Of a DNA stretch of 64,000 bases, positions 15,855 through 24,096 are shown in pieces. Each line of letters opens with the position of its first letter. The stretch's first letter is position 1. Origin of the DNA: Pseudodesulfovibrio indicus (lineage in GTDB: Bacteria > Desulfobacterota > Desulfovibrionia > Desulfovibrionales > Desulfovibrionaceae); assembly GCF_001563225.1 (NCBI RefSeq), contig NZ_CP014206.1, forward strand, positions 1,860,001-1,924,000, in the 5' to 3' direction. Under the pieces are notes generated by a model, which did no database searches, was not told the origin of the DNA, and saw nothing but the letters and a program-made list of their open reading frames with translations. The position numbers were made by a program, and so were the translations under genes.

Positions 15855-18173
15855 TTACGGTTCGAGCAGCAGCCTCCGCAGACCCCAGGCGGCCTGGCCC
15901 AGGGAGATGCATCCGTCATTGGGCGGAAGCTGGGTATGGACCAAGGGTATCAGACCCGCGCCCTGCAGGGCGAGGGGTAATTCGGCCGCAAGGGTGAGAT
16001 TTTGCATCACGCCGCCGGACAGGGCCACGTGGTGGATGTCCAGGAGCATGGAGAAGGAGAAGGCCATTTCGGTCAGCCCGGCCATGAGGCCGAGGTGGAA
16101 CCGCCGGGCGATCTTGGGCACCGGCACGCCGTTCTCCAGGTCCTCCAGCACGGCGCGCGCCAGGGTGAGGGTGTCCAGGGCCACCGGGTCGTCGGATTTG
16201 AGCGGGCAGGGGTACGCCCCCTTCTCGTCCATGTCCTGCGCCTTTTCCAGCAGGATGGCGGCCTGGCCCTCGTAGGTGATGGCTTGGGTCAACCCGCACA
16301 GGGCGGCCACGCCGTCGAACAGCCGCCCGCAGCTGGAGGTCTGCGGGGCGTTGATGCCCTTTTCCAGGAGCTGCGGGATCATCCGGCTCTCGGCCCCGAA
16401 CCGGTCGAGCCACGGCCAATCGTACTTGCCCGGCTCCCTGACGCCCAGCTCCCACAAGATGGATTGGGCGATGCGCCACGGTTCTCTGACCGCGGCCTCG
16501 CCGCCGGGCAGCCGGATGCGCGAGAAATGGGCCAGCCGCTGGTGCTCCAGCTCCACCGGGTCCACCAGCAGGCACTCGCCGCCCCAGATGGTCCCGTCCT
16601 CGCCGTACCCCGTGCCGTCCAGGGCCAGCCCCAGGACCGCTCCGTCGTGCCGGTTCTCGGCCAGCACCGCGTGGATGTGGGCGTAGTGGTGCTGGAGCGG
16701 CGCCACCGGGACGCCAAGCCGCGTCCCCAGCTCCTCGGCCAGGGCGGTGGTCATGTAGTCCGGGTGCAGGTCGCGGACGACGAGCTCGGGCGTCACCTGG
16801 AGGATGTCCTCGAGGTGGGCGCGGATCTCGTTGTGAAACTCCAGGGTCTCCAGGTTGGACATGTTGCCGATGTGCTGGCTGGTGAACGCCTGGTCCTTCT
16901 TGGTCAGGGTCAGCGTGCACTTCAGCTCCGGGCCGACGCCGAGGACCGTGGGGCCGGAGACCGGCAGAAACACGGGCGAGGGCACGAACCCGCGCGCCCG
17001 GCGCATGAAGATCGGGTCCCCGGTGGCCGGGTTGACCCGGACCACGGAGTCGTCGGTGCGGATCAGGATGTCCCGGTTGTGGAACAGAAAGAGGTCGGCG
17101 ATCCCGCCCAGCCGGGCCAGGGCCTCGTCGTTCTCCAGGCAGATGGGCTCGGAGCTCATGTTGCCGGAGGTCATGACCAGGGCCGCCTCGGGCCCTTTGT
17201 GCTCGGCGTAGTCGCCCAGCAGGACGTGGTGCAGCGGGGTGTAGGGCAGCATCATGCCCGCGAAATTCGTGTCCGGCGCGACGCTCCTGGCCAGGGGGAA
17301 GGGGCGCTTCTTGGTCACCAGCACGATGGGCCGGTGGATGCCGGTCAGCCACTGCTCCTCGGCGGGCGTGACGTGGGCCAGCCGCCGGACCGCGTCCATG
17401 TCCCGGACCATGACCGCCAGCGGCTTGTCGGGCCGGTGCTTGCGGCGGCGCAGCTCGTCCACGGCGCGGTCCGAGGCCGCGTCGCAGACCAGGTGGAACC
17501 CGCCGAGACCCTTGACCGCCGCGATTTTGCCCTCGGCCAGCTCGGCGGCCAGCCTGCGCAGGGACTCGTCGCCCTGGGCGATGACCACGCCGTCGCCGTC
17601 GGTCAGCCAGGTCTTGGGGCCGCACCGGGGACAGGCGTTGGGCTGGGCGTGGAACCTCCGGTCCAGCGGGTCGCGGTATTCCGCCTCGCAGTCCGGGCAG
17701 AGCGTGAACCGGGCCATGGAGGTCTGGGGCCGGTCGTAGGGAATGGACCGCGTGATGGTGTAGCGCGGGCCGCAGTTGGTGCAGTTGGTGAAGGGGTAGC
17801 GGTAGCGCCGGTCGGTCGGGTCGTCCATGTCCGCCAGGCAGTCCGGGCAGGTGGCCACGTCCGGACTGATGAGCACCGAGTGGCCTGCCTTGCGGGTGGA
17901 TTCGAGGATCACGAACCCCGTTTCCCCGTCAACGACCTCCAGCTCCTCGAAGTCGAGGGTGACGATGCGCGCCAGGGGCGGGAGCTTGCCCGCCAGGTCA
18001 TCGGAAAACCGCGTGACCTGCTCCGGGCCGCCCTGGACCTCGATGAGCACTCCGTCGGACGAGTTGTTGACCGAGCCCGTGACCCCGGAGTCCAGCGCGA
18101 TGCGGTAGACGAAGGGCCGAAACCCCACGCCCTGCACCTGGCCGGTGATGGTGAAACGCTGGCGCATTCGCAT
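15855..18173 (-). CDS. hypF: Carbamoyltransferase HypF, [NiFe]-hydrogenase maturation
   Basis: 772 residues with all HypF modules in order: acylphosphatase (GQVQGVGFRPFVYRIA, about 11-26), two zinc-finger CxxC pairs (CPDCLAD...CTNCG and CPDCEAE...CPRCG, about 100-180), a YrdC-like domain and a Kae1-like domain with the metal-binding HHYAHIHAV. HypF uses carbamoyl phosphate and ATP to make the cyanide ligands of the NiFe site together with HypE. No other hyp or hydrogenase genes lie in this window, so it works in trans. The DUF362 gene ends 40 bp upstream. Confidence 0.97.
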   Translation of the reverse strand: MRMRQRFTITGQVQGVGFRPFVYRIALDSGVTGSVNNSSDGVLIEVQGGPEQVTRFSDDLAGKLPPLARIVTLDFEELEVVDGETGFVILESTRKAGHSVLISPDVATCPDCLADMDDPTDRRYRYPFTNCTNCGPRYTITRSIPYDRPQTSMARFTLCPDCEAEYRDPLDRRFHAQPNACPRCGPKTWLTDGDGVVIAQGDESLRRLAAELAEGKIAAVKGLGGFHLVCDAASDRAVDELRRRKHRPDKPLAVMVRDMDAVRRLAHVTPAEEQWLTGIHRPIVLVTKKRPFPLARSVAPDTNFAGMMLPYTPLHHVLLGDYAEHKGPEAALVMTSGNMSSEPICLENDEALARLGGIADLFLFHNRDILIRTDDSVVRVNPATGDPIFMRRARGFVPSPVFLPVSGPTVLGVGPELKCTLTLTKKDQAFTSQHIGNMSNLETLEFHNEIRAHLEDILQVTPELVVRDLHPDYMTTALAEELGTRLGVPVAPLQHHYAHIHAVLAENRHDGAVLGLALDGTGYGEDGTIWGGECLLVDPVELEHQRLAHFSRIRLPGGEAAVREPWRIAQSILWELGVREPGKYDWPWLDRFGAESRMIPQLLEKGINAPQTSSCGRLFDGVAALCGLTQAITYEGQAAILLEKAQDMDEKGAYPCPLKSDDPVALDTLTLARAVLEDLENGVPVPKIARRFHLGLMAGLTEMAFSFSMLLDIHHVALSGGVMQNLTLAAELPLALQGAGLIPLVHTQLPPNDGCISLGQAAWGLRRLLLEP

Positions 18174-18213
18174 GGTTGTCCATACCGCTCCAGCCCTTTC
18201 TGCGCAAGGGGAA

Positions 18214-19137
18214 TCAGTTTTTTGCGAAATGTTTCAACAGGCTGCGGATGCGGCCCTGGAGGAGGCGCAGGGGCGCGAAGGAAAGCTCCCGTTCCTCGGA
18301 CAAAATGAACCCGTCGAGGTCGAAGCCGTCGGGCCGCTCCAGGGGGTAGTGCAGGGCGGCCGGGTCCGCGCCGGGCAGGGACCGGGCCACGGCCTCGGCC
18401 CACAGGGGAACCCGGTCCGGGGAAAGCCCCAGCAGCGCGCCCGCCATGGTGTCCAGGGCCACGCCGTTGTCCGAACAGGCCAGCAGCCCCAGGGGGAACG
18501 GCTCGCCGTTGATGGGGCCGTTGCGGTGCAGGGTCCGGATGCCGTCCACGAGGTGCGTGGTCCGGGGCAGGGCCAGGTAGACGTCCATGAGCATGGAGCG
18601 GAACAGCTCGTGGCTGTGCCCCAGCCGGTTGTGGGCCAGGGCCTTGCGAAAGCCGACAACGCAGCCGAACAGGTTCTTGACCGCGCCGGACAGGGTCATC
18701 TGGCCGTGGACTTTGAGCTTGGGCAGGTTCAGGATGCGGTCCGCGTCAAGGGCGTCGCGGGACAGGCCGATGGTTCCGCCCCGCGTCAGCGCCAGCGGGA
18801 CGGCCCGTTTCAGGCTGGTCGCCTTCAGGCCCAGGGGGGCCACGGCCGAGGTCAGCCCCGAGGCATCGGCCACGCGGGAGGCCGGTCCGAAGGCCGGGGA
18901 GTCGCCCACGGTCACCCGCGCGCCGTGGTCCAGGAGCCAGGCGCAGGCCGCGCGGACCACCTGCGGGTGGGTGGTGCAGTGGACCGCGTTCCCGGCGCTG
19001 ACCAGGTTGGGCTTGACCAGCACCCGCTCGCCGGGCGCGGGCCTGTAGCCGCAGGTTTCGAGCAGCCGGGCGACGGCCCGGTCCAGGGCTGGGGAGTCGT
19101 ACCCTTCCAGGCGGGCGACGGCGACGGTTTCGGGCAT
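18214..19137 (-). CDS. DUF362 domain-containing protein
   Basis: 307 residues. The DUF362 signature is seen in GERVLVKPNLVSAG, in VTVGDSPAFG near residues 76-85, and in LPKLKVHGQMTLSGAVKNLFG. The usual C-terminal ferredoxin motif of longer family members is absent; there are few cysteines and none in CxxC spacing. The family's biochemical role is not established. It lies upstream of hypF on the same strand and is divergent from the ABC gene. Confidence 0.85.
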   Translation of the reverse strand: MPETVAVARLEGYDSPALDRAVARLLETCGYRPAPGERVLVKPNLVSAGNAVHCTTHPQVVRAACAWLLDHGARVTVGDSPAFGPASRVADASGLTSAVAPLGLKATSLKRAVPLALTRGGTIGLSRDALDADRILNLPKLKVHGQMTLSGAVKNLFGCVVGFRKALAHNRLGHSHELFRSMLMDVYLALPRTTHLVDGIRTLHRNGPINGEPFPLGLLACSDNGVALDTMAGALLGLSPDRVPLWAEAVARSLPGADPAALHYPLERPDGFDLDGFILSEERELSFAPLRLLQGRIRSLLKHFAKN

Positions 19138-19215
19138 GGCCGGAGCATAGGCGGGAGCGGCCCCGCTTGCAAGTCAAGGGTTGCCAGCCGGGCCGGGAAA
19201 GAGGACAATAGGGGA

Positions 19216-20721
19216 ATGAATCCACTCATTTCCCTGATCGACGTCAGCGTGACCCGCAACAACAGGCGGCTGCTCGGCCCGCTGACCTGGAATCTCGAAC
19301 GCGGCAGGCACACCGCCGTGACCGGGCGCAACGGCGCGGGCAAGACCACGCTGCTCCGGCTGCTGCGCGGCGAATTGCTGCCCGACCCCGGCGGCGAGCG
19401 GGTCTACGACTTCGGCCAAGGCCCCCAGCGGTCCGTGCTGGGGCTTCGGCAGCGCATCGGCCTGGTCTCGGCGGACATGCAGGAGTTCTACTTCCTGCAC
19501 ACCCCGCGCGTGAAGGGGCGCGACGTGGTCCTGGCCGGATTCTTCGACACCCCCATCCTGTACGACCGGGCGACCCCGGAGCAGGAGGCCGCGGCGGACG
19601 AGGTCGTCCACAGGCTTGGCATCCGCGACCTGGCCGAGGCGGAGTTGCGAACACTTTCCACAGGCCAGGTGCGCAAGCTCCTGGTGGCCCGCGCACTGGC
19701 CTCCGGGCCGGACGTCCTGCTCCTGGACGAGCCCCTGGACGGGCTGGACACGCGCTCGCGGGCCGAGGTCCTGAACCTCCTGGACCTGGCCGGAGAGCGC
19801 ACCACCCTGATCTGCGCCGCCCACCGCGCAGGGGACCTGCCCGATTGCGTGGCCCACGCCCTGGCCCTGGACGCGGGCGTGGTCATGGCCGAGGGCGAAC
19901 GGTCCGGCGCCGAGAGCGTCCTGCGGGAGACGGCCCCGTCCCTGGTGGCCTGCGACCTGCCCGTGGCGGCGCGGTCCGGGGAATACGAATACCTGCTGCG
20001 CCTGGAGAACGTCTCGGTGGTGGCCGACGGCAAGCGCATCCTGCGGGACATCGACTGGGAGGTCCTGCCCGGCGAGAACTGGATGGTGGTGGGCGAGAAC
20101 GGGGCGGGCAAGTCCACCCTGCTCAAGCTGGTGACCAGCGAGGTGGCCCCCTATGCCGACGGCGAACGCGGCACCGGCACGGTCCTCCGGCTGGGCGGCA
20201 TGACCATGGACGAGGCCCGGCCGCTCATCGGCGTGGTCTCGCCCGACCTCCAGGCCTCCTACGCGCGCGAGCTGGGCTGGGAGGTGACCGCCGAGGAGAC
20301 GGTCATGTCCGGGTTTCGTGGGAGCGTGGGCATGCTCGACCAGCCCACCAGCCGGGAGCTGGCCGAGGCCCGGCAGTGGCTCGAGATCGTCGGCCTCAAG
20401 GGGCTGGAGTCCAGGCGGCTGCGGCGCATGTCCTACGGCCAGCAGCGCAGGGTATTCCTGGCGCGGGCCATGGCCCCGGGGCCGAAGCTGCTCCTCCTGG
20501 ACGAACCGCTGTCCGGCCTGGACCCCGATTCCAGGGCGCTGATGGCCGGTCTGATCCAGGGGCTGGCCGAGTCAGGAACGCCCGTAATCATGGTCTCTCA
20601 CCACGTGGAGGACCGCATTCCGGCCATCAACAGAATCCTGGAGTTGAAGGGGGGCGGAAAGGGGTTCTGCGGCCCCCGCGAGAGGTTCGAGCCGCTGCCT
20701 CCGACAGGAAGGGCGAGATAA
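19216..20721 (+). CDS. Twin ATP-binding-cassette protein (ModF/PhrA-like)
   Basis: 501 residues with two ABC ATPase domains and no membrane spans. Domain 1: Walker A GRNGAGKTTLL, signature LSTGQVRK, Walker B LLLDEPLDGLD. Domain 2: GENGAGKSTLLKL, MSYGQQRRV, LLLDEPLSGLD. The closest familiar architecture is ModF/PhrA (about 490 aa), associated with molybdate uptake loci but of unproven function; translation-factor ABC-F proteins are less likely because the inter-domain linker is not the long charged type. ATG 19216 is taken as the start because it begins the first domain directly; longer in-frame upstream sequence overlaps other genes and looks non-coding. Confidence 0.88.
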   Translation: MNPLISLIDVSVTRNNRRLLGPLTWNLERGRHTAVTGRNGAGKTTLLRLLRGELLPDPGGERVYDFGQGPQRSVLGLRQRIGLVSADMQEFYFLHTPRVKGRDVVLAGFFDTPILYDRATPEQEAAADEVVHRLGIRDLAEAELRTLSTGQVRKLLVARALASGPDVLLLDEPLDGLDTRSRAEVLNLLDLAGERTTLICAAHRAGDLPDCVAHALALDAGVVMAEGERSGAESVLRETAPSLVACDLPVAARSGEYEYLLRLENVSVVADGKRILRDIDWEVLPGENWMVVGENGAGKSTLLKLVTSEVAPYADGERGTGTVLRLGGMTMDEARPLIGVVSPDLQASYARELGWEVTAEETVMSGFRGSVGMLDQPTSRELAEARQWLEIVGLKGLESRRLRRMSYGQQRRVFLARAMAPGPKLLLLDEPLSGLDPDSRALMAGLIQGLAESGTPVIMVSHHVEDRIPAINRILELKGGGKGFCGPRERFEPLPPTGRAR

Positions 20722-20954
20722 CAAGGTGTCATTGCTTGCCATTTCTTTTCAAATTTTCCTTGACATCTTGGCGCGAATGGCCAAATGTGCGATATCTATT
20801 TGCCAGTGGCACCCCGGGGGTGCGGTCCGTTCCGACTGGTGCTGGCGCGAGGGGAAACAGGTATATCGAGAGGCAGTGTGCGCATCGTGTACGCTGCCTC
20901 GGATTTATTTGTACTTGATGCAATGCATCGCCAATTTTGTGAGGAGTTTTCTCA
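20722..20954 (+). promoter_or_regulatory. Long AT-richer leader of the RRM gene
   Basis: 233 bp ahead of the RNA-binding protein gene, clearly lower in GC than its surroundings. A perfect TTGACA at 20760-20765 is visible, but there is no matching -10 at usual spacing. GAGGCAG (20870-20876) and CTGCCTC (20894-20900) form a 7-bp stem in the probable 5' UTR. Leaders of this kind are common for cold-inducible RNA-binding genes; regulation here is inferred. Confidence 0.4.
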
Positions 20955-21221
20955 ATGTCCAAGAATATCTATGTTGGTAACCTGCCCTGGTCCGCCTCCG
21001 AGGACGACGTCCGCGCCGCTTTCGAAGCTTTCGGTCCCGTTTCCACCGTCAAACTGATCAACGATCGCGAGACCGGTCGTCCCCGTGGCTTCGGCTTCGT
21101 GGAGATGAGCGACGATTCCGCCGCCCTGGACGCCATCGAGGCGCTGGACGGCAAGGAATTCCAGGGCCGCAACCTGAAGGTCAACGAGGCCAAGCCCCGC
21201 GAGCCGCGTCCCCGCTGGTAA
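20955..21221 (+). CDS. RNA recognition motif (RRM) RNA-binding protein
   Basis: 88 residues: a single RRM with RNP2 IYVGNL at 5-10 and RNP1 RGFGFVEM at about 43-50, followed by a short Pro/Arg-rich tail. Bacterial single-RRM proteins bind single-stranded RNA and are often cold-induced. GAGGAG precedes ATG 20955. The gene is followed by its own terminator and then by a small Lys-rich gene and a cold-shock gene, giving a local group of RNA-binding functions. Confidence 0.94.
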   Translation: MSKNIYVGNLPWSASEDDVRAAFEAFGPVSTVKLINDRETGRPRGFGFVEMSDDSAALDAIEALDGKEFQGRNLKVNEAKPREPRPRW

Positions 21222-21248
21222 GCGATCCGCCTCATTCGGCTAGTTAGC

Positions 21249-21284
21249 CAAGCCCGTCTCTCTTGAGGGAGGGACGGGCTTTTT
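21249..21284 (+). terminator. Intrinsic terminator after the RRM gene
   Basis: AGCCCGTC (21251-21258) pairs with GACGGGCT (21273-21280), flanking A and T extend the stem, and a T run follows. Confidence 0.88.
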
Positions 21285-21327
21285 GTTTCCGGCCCGGAGT
21301 GCCGGTCATCCTTGGAAAGGAGTTGTT

Positions 21328-21530
21328 TTGGCCAAGCCCAATTACAAGTTTGCGAAGCGTCAAAAGGAAATGGCGAAGAAGAAAAAAAGGAAGAAAAATT
21401 GCAGCGCAAGTTGCAGAAAAAACAGGACGGCACCGACTTCGACGACGACGGCGATGAAGCCGAGGACGACGAAGCCGAGGACGACGAGGCCGGTGACGGC
21501 GGTCCCAAGGACGGCGAAGAGCGCTCCTGA
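21328..21530 (+). pseudogene. Small Lys-rich protein with acidic tail, frame changed by -1 at an A-rich run
   Basis: From TTG 21328 (AAGGAG 5 nt upstream) the frame reads MAKPNYKFAKRQKEMAKKKK, a start shared by a widespread family of ~65-residue bacterial proteins of unknown function as I recall it. In that family KKKK is followed by a Lys/Glu/Gln/Arg stretch and an acidic tail. Here that continuation (EEKLQRKLQKK, then a Glu/Asp-rich tail ending GEERS at TGA 21528-21530) lies in the -1 frame. The two frames meet at a seven-A run near 21380-21390. One extra A, or a -1 slip, restores a 67-residue protein. It may be a true mutation, a sequencing error in the homopolymer, or functional frameshifting. 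Confidence 0.65.
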
Positions 21531-21619
21531 TTCCGGCGGACCGAACGGCGAAGCGCAAGCGCATTGCCAAGATGCCGCCCTGCGGGTATTCTCTCCCCAC
21601 AATCCATGCGGAGGGCAAC

Positions 21620-21850
21620 GTGCGATACAAGGGCGAAGTGACGTGGTTCAATGAGCAGAAGGGGTTCGGCTTCATCTCCGGCGAGGACGGCAAGGACGTC
21701 TTCGTCCACTATACCGAGATCGTCCGCGACGGGTTTCAGACCCTGGAGCCGGGCGAACGGGTCACCTACGGCCTGACCGACGAGGATACCGGTCCCAAGG
21801 CCGTGGAGGTCCGCCCCGAGGAAGAGGCCAGGGTCTCGACCCTGCTGTAA
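21620..21850 (+). CDS. Cold-shock (CspA-like) domain protein
   Basis: 76 residues of OB-fold cold-shock domain: WFNEQKGFGFI contains RNP1 and DVFVHY is RNP2. These proteins bind single-stranded RNA/DNA and act as RNA chaperones. The start is taken as GTG 21620, preceded by GGAGGGCAAC; no ATG is suitably placed. It sits directly upstream of a very stable bidirectional terminator. Confidence 0.9.
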   Translation: MRYKGEVTWFNEQKGFGFISGEDGKDVFVHYTEIVRDGFQTLEPGERVTYGLTDEDTGPKAVEVRPEEEARVSTLL

Positions 21851-21863
21851 CGGCTTTCCCCAC

Positions 21864-21916
21864 GAAAAGACCCGGCCCCCGGCGCGCATGCAGCGTGCCG
21901 GGGGCCGGGTCTTTTC
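21864..21916. terminator. Strong bidirectional terminator with 20-bp perfect stem
   Basis: Positions 21864-21883 are the exact complement of 21897-21916, with a 13-nt loop. The stem ends in AAAA on the left and TTTT on the right, so it can end both the cold-shock gene (+) and the MoeA-like gene (-). Confidence 0.93.
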
Positions 21917-21933
21917 GCGTCCGGAAACGGGGG

Positions 21934-23895
21934 CTATCCCTTCAGCCCCATGCCCGGCTTCATGATCCGGCCCGTGAGGTCGGTCTCGTACCCGCCCTGG
22001 GCCTTGATCTTGGTCTTGGTTTCGTCCTTGCCGATGACCTCGATCAGGGTGCGGATGCGCTCGTCGTCCATGTGGGCGTCCGGGATGACCAGGTCGTAGC
22101 GCTCGTGGGCCAGGGGCACGAAGTCCAGGTCCAGGGCCTTGGACGCCGCGAAGATGCCCAGCCCGCAGGAGGCCGCCCCGGTGAGCACGTTCACGGCCAC
22201 GGCCATGTGCGTGAACTCCTCGTTCTCGTACCCGGCCACCTCGCGCGGGTTGATGGACGCGCTTTTCAGGTGGTGGTCCAGGAGGATGCGCGTGCCCGCA
22301 CCGCGCTGGCGGTTGATGAAGACCACGTCGTCGCGGGTCAAGTCGGCCACGCCCTCGATCCCCAGGGGGTTGCCCTTGGCCACGATCAGCCCCTGATGGC
22401 GGATGGCCAGGTTGACCACGGTCACCGGCAGCCCGGCGAGATAGCGGTCTATGAACGGAAAGTTGAAGTCCCCGGTCTCCGGGTCGAAGAGGTGCGCCCC
22501 GGCGAACAGGGCGGAGCCCGCCTTGAGCGCGGTCAGCCCGCCCATGGACCCGGCGTGGCTGGAGACCAGCCTGAGCGGCTCGGACAACCCCATGAGCTCG
22601 TTGGCCAAAAGGTCCAGGGTGTTGTCGTGGCTGCCCACGTGGACCAGGACCCGGTCCAGATCGCCCTTGGGGACGAGCAGCTCGGCGCGCAGGGTCTCGC
22701 CCTGTTCCACGCCCTCCACGTCCTCCGGGATGTAGGCCACGGCCTGGGCCTTGGTCATGGTCGTGATCATGCCCGCGCCGCGCGCCAGGGGAGCGGCCAC
22801 GACGCGCCCGCCGATGCGCCCTGCGGCCAGCCGGAGCGCCTCGCGCATGCCGGGCCGCGACGGGGTCTTGCGCGCCAGCACGATGTCCGCCTCGGGCCGT
22901 TCGGGCGCACTCTTGCCCATGAGCCAGTGGACCACCGGGGCCAGGATCTTTTCGTGGCAGACGATGGCCGATACCGGATAGCCCGGCGCGCCCACCAGCA
23001 GCCTGCCGGGGAACCCGCTGCGCTCGTCGGTCACGGCCAGCAGGGTGGGCTTGCCCGGCATGACCGAGATGCCGTGCACCAGGACCTCGCCGATGGAGGA
23101 GAAGACCTTCTTGGAGTAGTCCTTGCTGCCCGCGCTGGAGCCGGCCCCGACCACCACCATGTGGCAGCCGGATTCGAGCCCCTTGATCACCGCGGCGCGC
23201 AGGGCGTCCTCGTTGTCCGGCACCGGCTCGGACCAGGAAGCGTCGATCCCCCAGGAGTCGGCGTACGCCTTGAACACCTGGGAGTTGGATTCGATGACCT
23301 GCCCGGCCCTGGGCGCGGGCTTGTCCAGGAAATTCAGCACCTCGTCGCCCGTGGGCAGGAAGATGGTCCGGACCTTTTCGCGGACCTCCACCTCGTAGAT
23401 GCCCGCCGACAGCAGCGCGCCGATGTCGGACGGCGTCAACTCGCGGTTCTGGGGGATGAGCAGTTCGGTGGCCACGATGTCCTCGCCGATGCGCCGGACG
23501 TGCTGCCAGGGGAAGGCGGGCGCGTCCACGAGCACCGTGACCTCGTCTTTCTGGACCACGTTCTCGATCATGACCACCGCGTTCATGCCCTCGGGCAGCG
23601 GGTTGCCGGTGTTGACGAACAGGAACCCCTCGCCGTGGGCCAGGGCAACCGGCGCGTCCTCGCGCGCGGCAAAGGTGGACTCGGCCCGGACCGCCACGCC
23701 GTCCATGGCCGCCGCATGGAAGGTGGGCGAGGAATAGCGGGCGTAGATCGGCCCGGCGGTGACCCGTCCGGCGCCCTCATGGGTGGGTACGGTCTCGGTG
23801 GAGAGCAGCCCTTCGCGGTCGAGGCGGGACTTGGCCCGGATCACGGCCTCCTCGGGGGGGACGGTCTTCAGATAGATATTGCGTGTGCTGGTCAT
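21934..23895 (-). CDS. MoeA-type molybdopterin molybdenumtransferase fused to PBP-like domain
   Basis: 653 residues. The first ~400 are MoeA-like: FHAAAMDGVAVRA, NTGNPLPEGMNAVVM and PTGDEVLN are family motifs; GAGSSAGSKDYS is the MoCF_biosynth loop that places molybdenum on adenylylated molybdopterin. The remaining ~230 residues form a periplasmic-binding-protein-like domain (SSHAGSMGGLTALKAG, NRQRGAGTRILLDHHL) with no signal peptide, so it is cytosolic and presumably senses or presents molybdate or tungstate. This fusion is known in anaerobes. ATG 23895 has GGAGG 8 nt upstream; sequence before it is not used. Confidence 0.92.
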   Translation of the reverse strand: MTSTRNIYLKTVPPEEAVIRAKSRLDREGLLSTETVPTHEGAGRVTAGPIYARYSSPTFHAAAMDGVAVRAESTFAAREDAPVALAHGEGFLFVNTGNPLPEGMNAVVMIENVVQKDEVTVLVDAPAFPWQHVRRIGEDIVATELLIPQNRELTPSDIGALLSAGIYEVEVREKVRTIFLPTGDEVLNFLDKPAPRAGQVIESNSQVFKAYADSWGIDASWSEPVPDNEDALRAAVIKGLESGCHMVVVGAGSSAGSKDYSKKVFSSIGEVLVHGISVMPGKPTLLAVTDERSGFPGRLLVGAPGYPVSAIVCHEKILAPVVHWLMGKSAPERPEADIVLARKTPSRPGMREALRLAAGRIGGRVVAAPLARGAGMITTMTKAQAVAYIPEDVEGVEQGETLRAELLVPKGDLDRVLVHVGSHDNTLDLLANELMGLSEPLRLVSSHAGSMGGLTALKAGSALFAGAHLFDPETGDFNFPFIDRYLAGLPVTVVNLAIRHQGLIVAKGNPLGIEGVADLTRDDVVFINRQRGAGTRILLDHHLKSASINPREVAGYENEEFTHMAVAVNVLTGAASCGLGIFAASKALDLDFVPLAHERYDLVIPDAHMDDERIRTLIEVIGKDETKTKIKAQGGYETDLTGRIMKPGMGLKG

Positions 23896-24096
23896 GGGAG
23901 GTGCCTCCGAATTCCACTGGAGATGGATTGGTCGCGCCGTTCGGCTCGATGGAACAGGTGGGGTGTACCGCTTTTGGCGGAAGGATAGCAAACCCTTTCC
24001 CGAAATTTCAGGCGAACCCTTTGCCCCGCGAAGCGGCACCGGGGCGGGGCGAAGGACGGGCGGAGGGGACGAAGCCCGCCCCCTCCGCCGCGACGT

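Noticed and set aside
20807..20823. TGGCAC near the RRM leader as a sigma-54 site
   Set aside because: The -12 TTGCW element is missing at the needed spacing.
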